DNA from: Nymphaea colorata
Taxonomy: Eukaryota; Streptophyta; Magnoliopsida; Nymphaeales; Nymphaeaceae
Direction: 5' to 3'
Length of the DNA: 64,000 bases
Assembly: GCF_008831285.2 (NCBI RefSeq)
Contig: NC_037468.1
Coordinates: 187,501-251,500, forward strand
Under the pieces are notes generated by a model. It did no database searches, was not told the DNA's origin, and saw only the letters and a list, made by a program, of their open reading frames with translations. Positions 61,301 through 64,000 of the stretch are shown in pieces. The position numbers and the translations under genes are program-made. Each line of letters opens with the position of its first letter. Position 1 is the first letter of the stretch.

Positions 61301-62555
61301 ACTCCCTCGCCCCTGACTGGAAAGAAAAAAGGTCAGTTATCAGGGCCCTATGCATTCCATTCCGGAAAGGTTTTGGAACAAGCAAAAATAGGAATGAAGA
61401 CCGATCGCGTCTCGAGTGGAATTTTCCAGTCTTGCCCCGGAGTTACGGTAGACCAATTGGAATGACAAAGGATAGACTGGACCCAATTGACCATTCATTG
61501 GTCAATTGGGTCCAGATGAATCAAGCTCCGACATAGATCGCTGTCTTTTTTTCGATTTCGAAAGCTCATTAACATAATCTCTAGGGATGTCTATCGACTC
61601 TATGAATAGGGCCGTTCACGACATCCCTTGCTTCTCGCTGCGAACGGCTCCTCGGTTCCGGAGTAGAAGCGCTGGTCCCCTTCGGTCAAGTGCTTGTGCC
61701 TGCTGTTACCTACCGTAGGACCTCCGTCCCCGAAGCGCAGAAAGAGGAGCAGGAAAAAGAGGTTGTCCTCTCCCGGCCCAGTAGTTCCGCAACTACTACC
61801 GTGGTTGTTGCCAACGGGGATCCCCCATTCCGAAAGGTGACGGGGCCGGCCCGTTAGGTCCAAAGTGGTATGCCACTGCTGTGGTGCCGATAGATGAACT
61901 ACTTCAGCGCCGTTATCGGACATTGCAGGCTGAGCATCTATTTCTCGTATATCAACACCGAAAAGAGGGATGTGTACCTCCAGCAACAACAAGAATGGAA
62001 CCATAGGCTCAATTGCTGGGAGCATAGAGGGGAACCTCAACTCCCCGTTTCTGGCATGCTATAGTTCTTTGAGTCTCTCGACGACGGGAATGGGAGATGA
62101 CCGGTCAGCCAGATGCTTCGCGAACCACCGGTGAATTTCGTTGAACTTCCATCACCCTCGTGAAGGGGCGCACTCCGATACCATTGATGTCCAATAGCTT
62201 TGATAGTAATGGCTGGATCTACTACTACCTCGTCCATGGAGTATAACGGAGCAAATGGTGGTATAGCAATGAACATCGGGATGATACTAGGAAAGATGGT
62301 CCGAATAATCTCTATAGTAGTTCCATGAACAATCCTTTGCGGGATTGGATTTTTTTTATAGTGGAAATGCCATAAAGCGCGAACCAACATCCGTGATACG
62401 AAAACCAAAATCAGAATGAGGAAGAAAAAGATATCGTGATGTAAGTCAATGATTCCTTGCATCATAGGTGTTGCTGCGTCTTGAGATCCTAATTGCCATG
62501 GTTCCGCTGCATCACAAGGAGCGATTGTGAGGAATAGCCATAAAAGAACAATCAT
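49261..62555 (-). CDS. cox2: Cytochrome c oxidase subunit 2, three exons, 13.3-kb gene
   Basis: Subunit II of complex IV carries the CuA centre that takes electrons from cytochrome c. Exons are 62,555-62,174 (382 nt), 50,762-50,445 (318 nt) and 49,343-49,261 (83 nt). Together they give 783 nt, 260 residues plus stop, the standard plant length. Start [20 protein letters not shown], two N-terminal membrane helices, end [12 protein letters not shown]. CuA ligands by family alignment are H187, C222, E224, R226 (should be Cys), H230 and T233 (should be Met); the cgt and acg codons need C-to-U editing. Intron 1 is 11.4 kb because of an inserted repeat array. Upstream ATGs (62,690) are outside the family frame. 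Confidence 0.96.
49344..50444 (-). other. Group II intron cox2i691 (1,101 nt)
   Basis: It starts gtgcgcccggatac and ends ctgacccctat. A classic domain V is visible on the minus strand at about 49,381-49,415 (gagcagtacgagc, tgaaa, gctcccatactg). A domain VI hairpin with the unpaired A region precedes the 3' end. It contains a 37-bp tandem duplication at 49,624-49,697. No maturase frame is present. Confidence 0.93.
49624..49697. repeat. 37-bp tandem duplication in cox2i691
   Basis: Two adjacent 37-bp copies start gcctcacttgtgtagccctt, with one difference (g/a) between them. A third, partial and diverged copy follows to about 49,735. Confidence 0.85.
50445..50762 (-). CDS. cox2: cox2 exon 2
   Basis: 318 nt from cttatgag (completing Thr, then Tyr-Glu-Tyr) to ..gcctctacgc. 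It encodes most of the CuA domain: [19 protein letters not shown], then [12 protein letters not shown]. The length of 318 equals the spacing of the known intron sites 373 and 691. Confidence 0.95.
52390..61020. repeat. Repeat array H, AGTCYTGA family, inside cox2 intron 1
   Basis: The array is in two orientations: forward at 52,390-54,420 and reverse at 54,486-61,020. Its two ends are inverted copies of one another (52,390-53,110 against 60,480-60,965, with small indels). An inner pair, 53,473-53,729 against 54,486-54,742, is 257 bp and nearly perfect. The right border (60,992-61,130) is the exact inverse of the border at 5,902-6,040. Small open frames inside have no homology. Confidence 0.94.
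60992..61130 (-). repeat. 139-bp border module at the cox2-intron array
   Basis: Inverted partner of 5,902-6,040. It marks the junction between array H and the ordinary 5' part of cox2 intron 1. Confidence 0.88.
62174..62555 (-). CDS. cox2: cox2 exon 1
   Basis: 127 codons plus one base. It ends with GHQWYR (cgg, edited to Trp) and a single a, immediately before gtgcgccccttc. The ATG at 62,555 gives the canonical MIV start. Confidence 0.95.
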
Positions 62556-64000
62556 TTGGTTTGGTTCATTCTTGGACTGCCCTGCTCCCGAATAGAGAGA
62601 CTTGACCCTCGGAAAGAAAGAGCCGGTTGGCTTGGTCCAACCAAGAAAGGCATCATGGGAGTGGAGGGGCGGAAGTGAAAGACGGAACAAGATCCCTCAC
62701 TGCACGTATCCACAAACACGCTCTATCAACGACGCGCCCTTCCGCCATCAGAGCTACGAGTACACCGCCACAGAACACGTACCGCTTTCAGAAAAGAGGG
62801 TTCCTAAATGCAGCCGTGATCTTATTATACGATACCACTTTCGGGATTCAACGATGCCAACTAGAGCTAGTGGAACGTGCAAGATACGGCTAGCGGAGCT
62901 CCAAAGTACTGACTATGAAGTAGAAAGTCAAGGGAATCCACGAAAAAGAGCAATTTCAAAAGATGAGGGCTCTGTTGTTTTTGCTTCTTCAAAGTACTCA
63001 GGTCAGGGGCGCGCCAGAACGGATAAGCAGCGCTAGCGCCTTCTTTTGAAGCAGCTAGCTTCCGCAGCTGCGCGATTTGTGATAGCGTTTTGATTTGAAG
63101 CAAGCTACGGCTTCCGCCTACGCGCGCCAGAACGGATAAGCAGCGCTAGCGCCTTCTTTGAGGTCGGTCACCGCTACGACTAGTTTGCATCAGCTAGGTC
63201 AGGCTCCTCGTGCCGCTCCCGGACAACTCCCCAGCTTGTCATGGGGTAGGTAGGACCGAGTCAATCATGTTAGATACGCCCACCTCCATGAGCACTGCTC
63301 GTGAGGAAGACAGAATCTTTGATATTCGGATATAGTCAGAAAATCCCCTCGGTTCACTATCCCTCCCCATGGATGAGTTGGCTATACACGAGCGGGATTA
63401 GTCAAGCATTCTTTCTAGTATTTTCGTGGGCACAAACGGGAAACAAGGGAGAATGAGCAGTGGCGGGAGACTGGAGGTGAGGGACAAACGGAAAAGGCGG
63501 CGCCGATCTTCTTCCTAATCCATAGCAGAGAGTCTTGATTGACCTTTCTGGAACCCGGACGAGAGGTCTGAGCTCTTATTGGAATGGATGGACGACCCAG
63601 CCACGGAACTCCGGGGTTAGGGTGAGAAAGGATCGAGGCCTCATTCGCATTTCTCTTTCTCCGAAACAACAAACGTCCCTCTATTGAGAAAGTCGATCTT
63701 TGGGAAATCTCATGATCATCCAATAAGAAAGGTCATTTCAAGAATGAGAAGTTCAATCAAAAGCAAGTCAGCGAATTTCATTCCATTTTGATCCCGTCCC
63801 CGCGAAAGAGTGTTTGAAAGGCCCTCTTTCATTCAGTGAACCAGAACTCTCTCTTTCCGTTCTCCATTCCCCCTCATGAGTTTCTAATTACGGCACATCG
63901 AATTGGCATTGACCTGACCCCAACATCCGTCCTTTTGAGCTCCCATCCCTCTTTCTATCCTGACTCCCATCCATCCCCAATTCATTCGGATTTGCAAAAT
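62556..64000. other. Region upstream of cox2
   Basis: No gene is recognised. The first few hundred bases should hold the cox2 leader and promoter. A 38-bp direct repeat occurs at 63,009-63,046 and 63,122-63,159 (gcgcgccagaacggataagc..). Frames of 78-144 codons on both strands lack family features. Confidence 0.4.

Larger units (their letters stand above)
50763..62173 (-). other. Giant group II intron cox2i373 (11,411 nt)
   Basis: The 5' end is gtgcgcccctt (GUGYG) and the 3' end is cgacccaac (AY). A domain V candidate lies at about 50,786-50,822 on the minus strand (gagctttttgcgg, gaaa, cttgcaagtcaagttt), followed by a short domain VI hairpin. Both exons are on the same strand in cis order, so trans-splicing need not be assumed. 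About 8.6 kb is repeat array H; the non-array parts (about 1.1 kb 5' and 1.5 kb 3') add to a normal intron length. No maturase frame is seen. Confidence 0.92.

Noticed and set aside
49261-62555. Trans-splicing of cox2 exon 1 to exon 2
   Set aside because: Both exons and both intron halves are on the minus strand in the right order within 12 kb, so cis-splicing is the simpler reading.

Overview
This window looks like part of a flowering-plant mitochondrial genome. It carries the standard plant mitochondrial genes cox2, cox3, sdh4, ccmC, ccmFc, mttB (tatC) and atp4, the tRNA genes trnC-GCA and trnD-GUC, and a 5' scrap of rrn18. The introns are group II, and many codons show the unedited state expected where C-to-U RNA editing operates (Arg for Trp, Ser or Pro for Leu/Phe). 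Three features suggest an early-diverging angiosperm: both cox2 introns are kept, many editing sites survive, and trnD is not of the plastid type. Together with the extreme repeat load this would fit a water lily (Nymphaeales). From memory, Nymphaea mitochondrial genomes are known to be very repeat-rich, but I cannot check this, so the repeats may not be new to science.

Layout. 0-2 kb: trnC and trnD (- strand). 2-5 and 6-11 kb: repeat arrays A and B. 11-15.6 kb: a Ty3/gypsy fossil and mttB (-). 15.6-20.6 kb: array C. 21.5-22.2 kb: ccmC (+), enclosed by a 202-bp inverted repeat. 22.5-24.3 kb: array D. 24.3-30.7 kb: accessory DNA with a 76-bp ccmC copy and a LINE endonuclease fragment. 30.7-31.8 kb: array E. 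32.2 kb: rrn18 fragment. 33.7-38.6 kb: cox3-sdh4-ccmFc (+), the main gene cluster. 40.7-46.7 kb: arrays F and G, which together form a giant near-palindrome. 48-62.6 kb: atp4 and a three-exon cox2 (-), whose first intron is 11.4 kb long because array H sits inside it.

About 30 kb of the 64 kb belongs to one family of short repeats. Each unit begins with AGTCCTGA, AGTCTTGA or AGTACT(G/A)A and carries one of a small set of exchangeable tails. The arrays occur in both orientations and share end modules and a GC-rich hairpin border (gcaaagc..gctttgcgagtgc).

The genes serve the respiratory chain (cox2 and cox3 in complex IV, sdh4 in complex II, atp4 in ATP synthase), cytochrome c maturation (ccmC, ccmFc) and membrane protein export (mttB). 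The most striking observations are the repeat-inflated cox2 intron, the 6-kb palindrome at 40,714-46,745, and the combinatorial structure of the repeat family.
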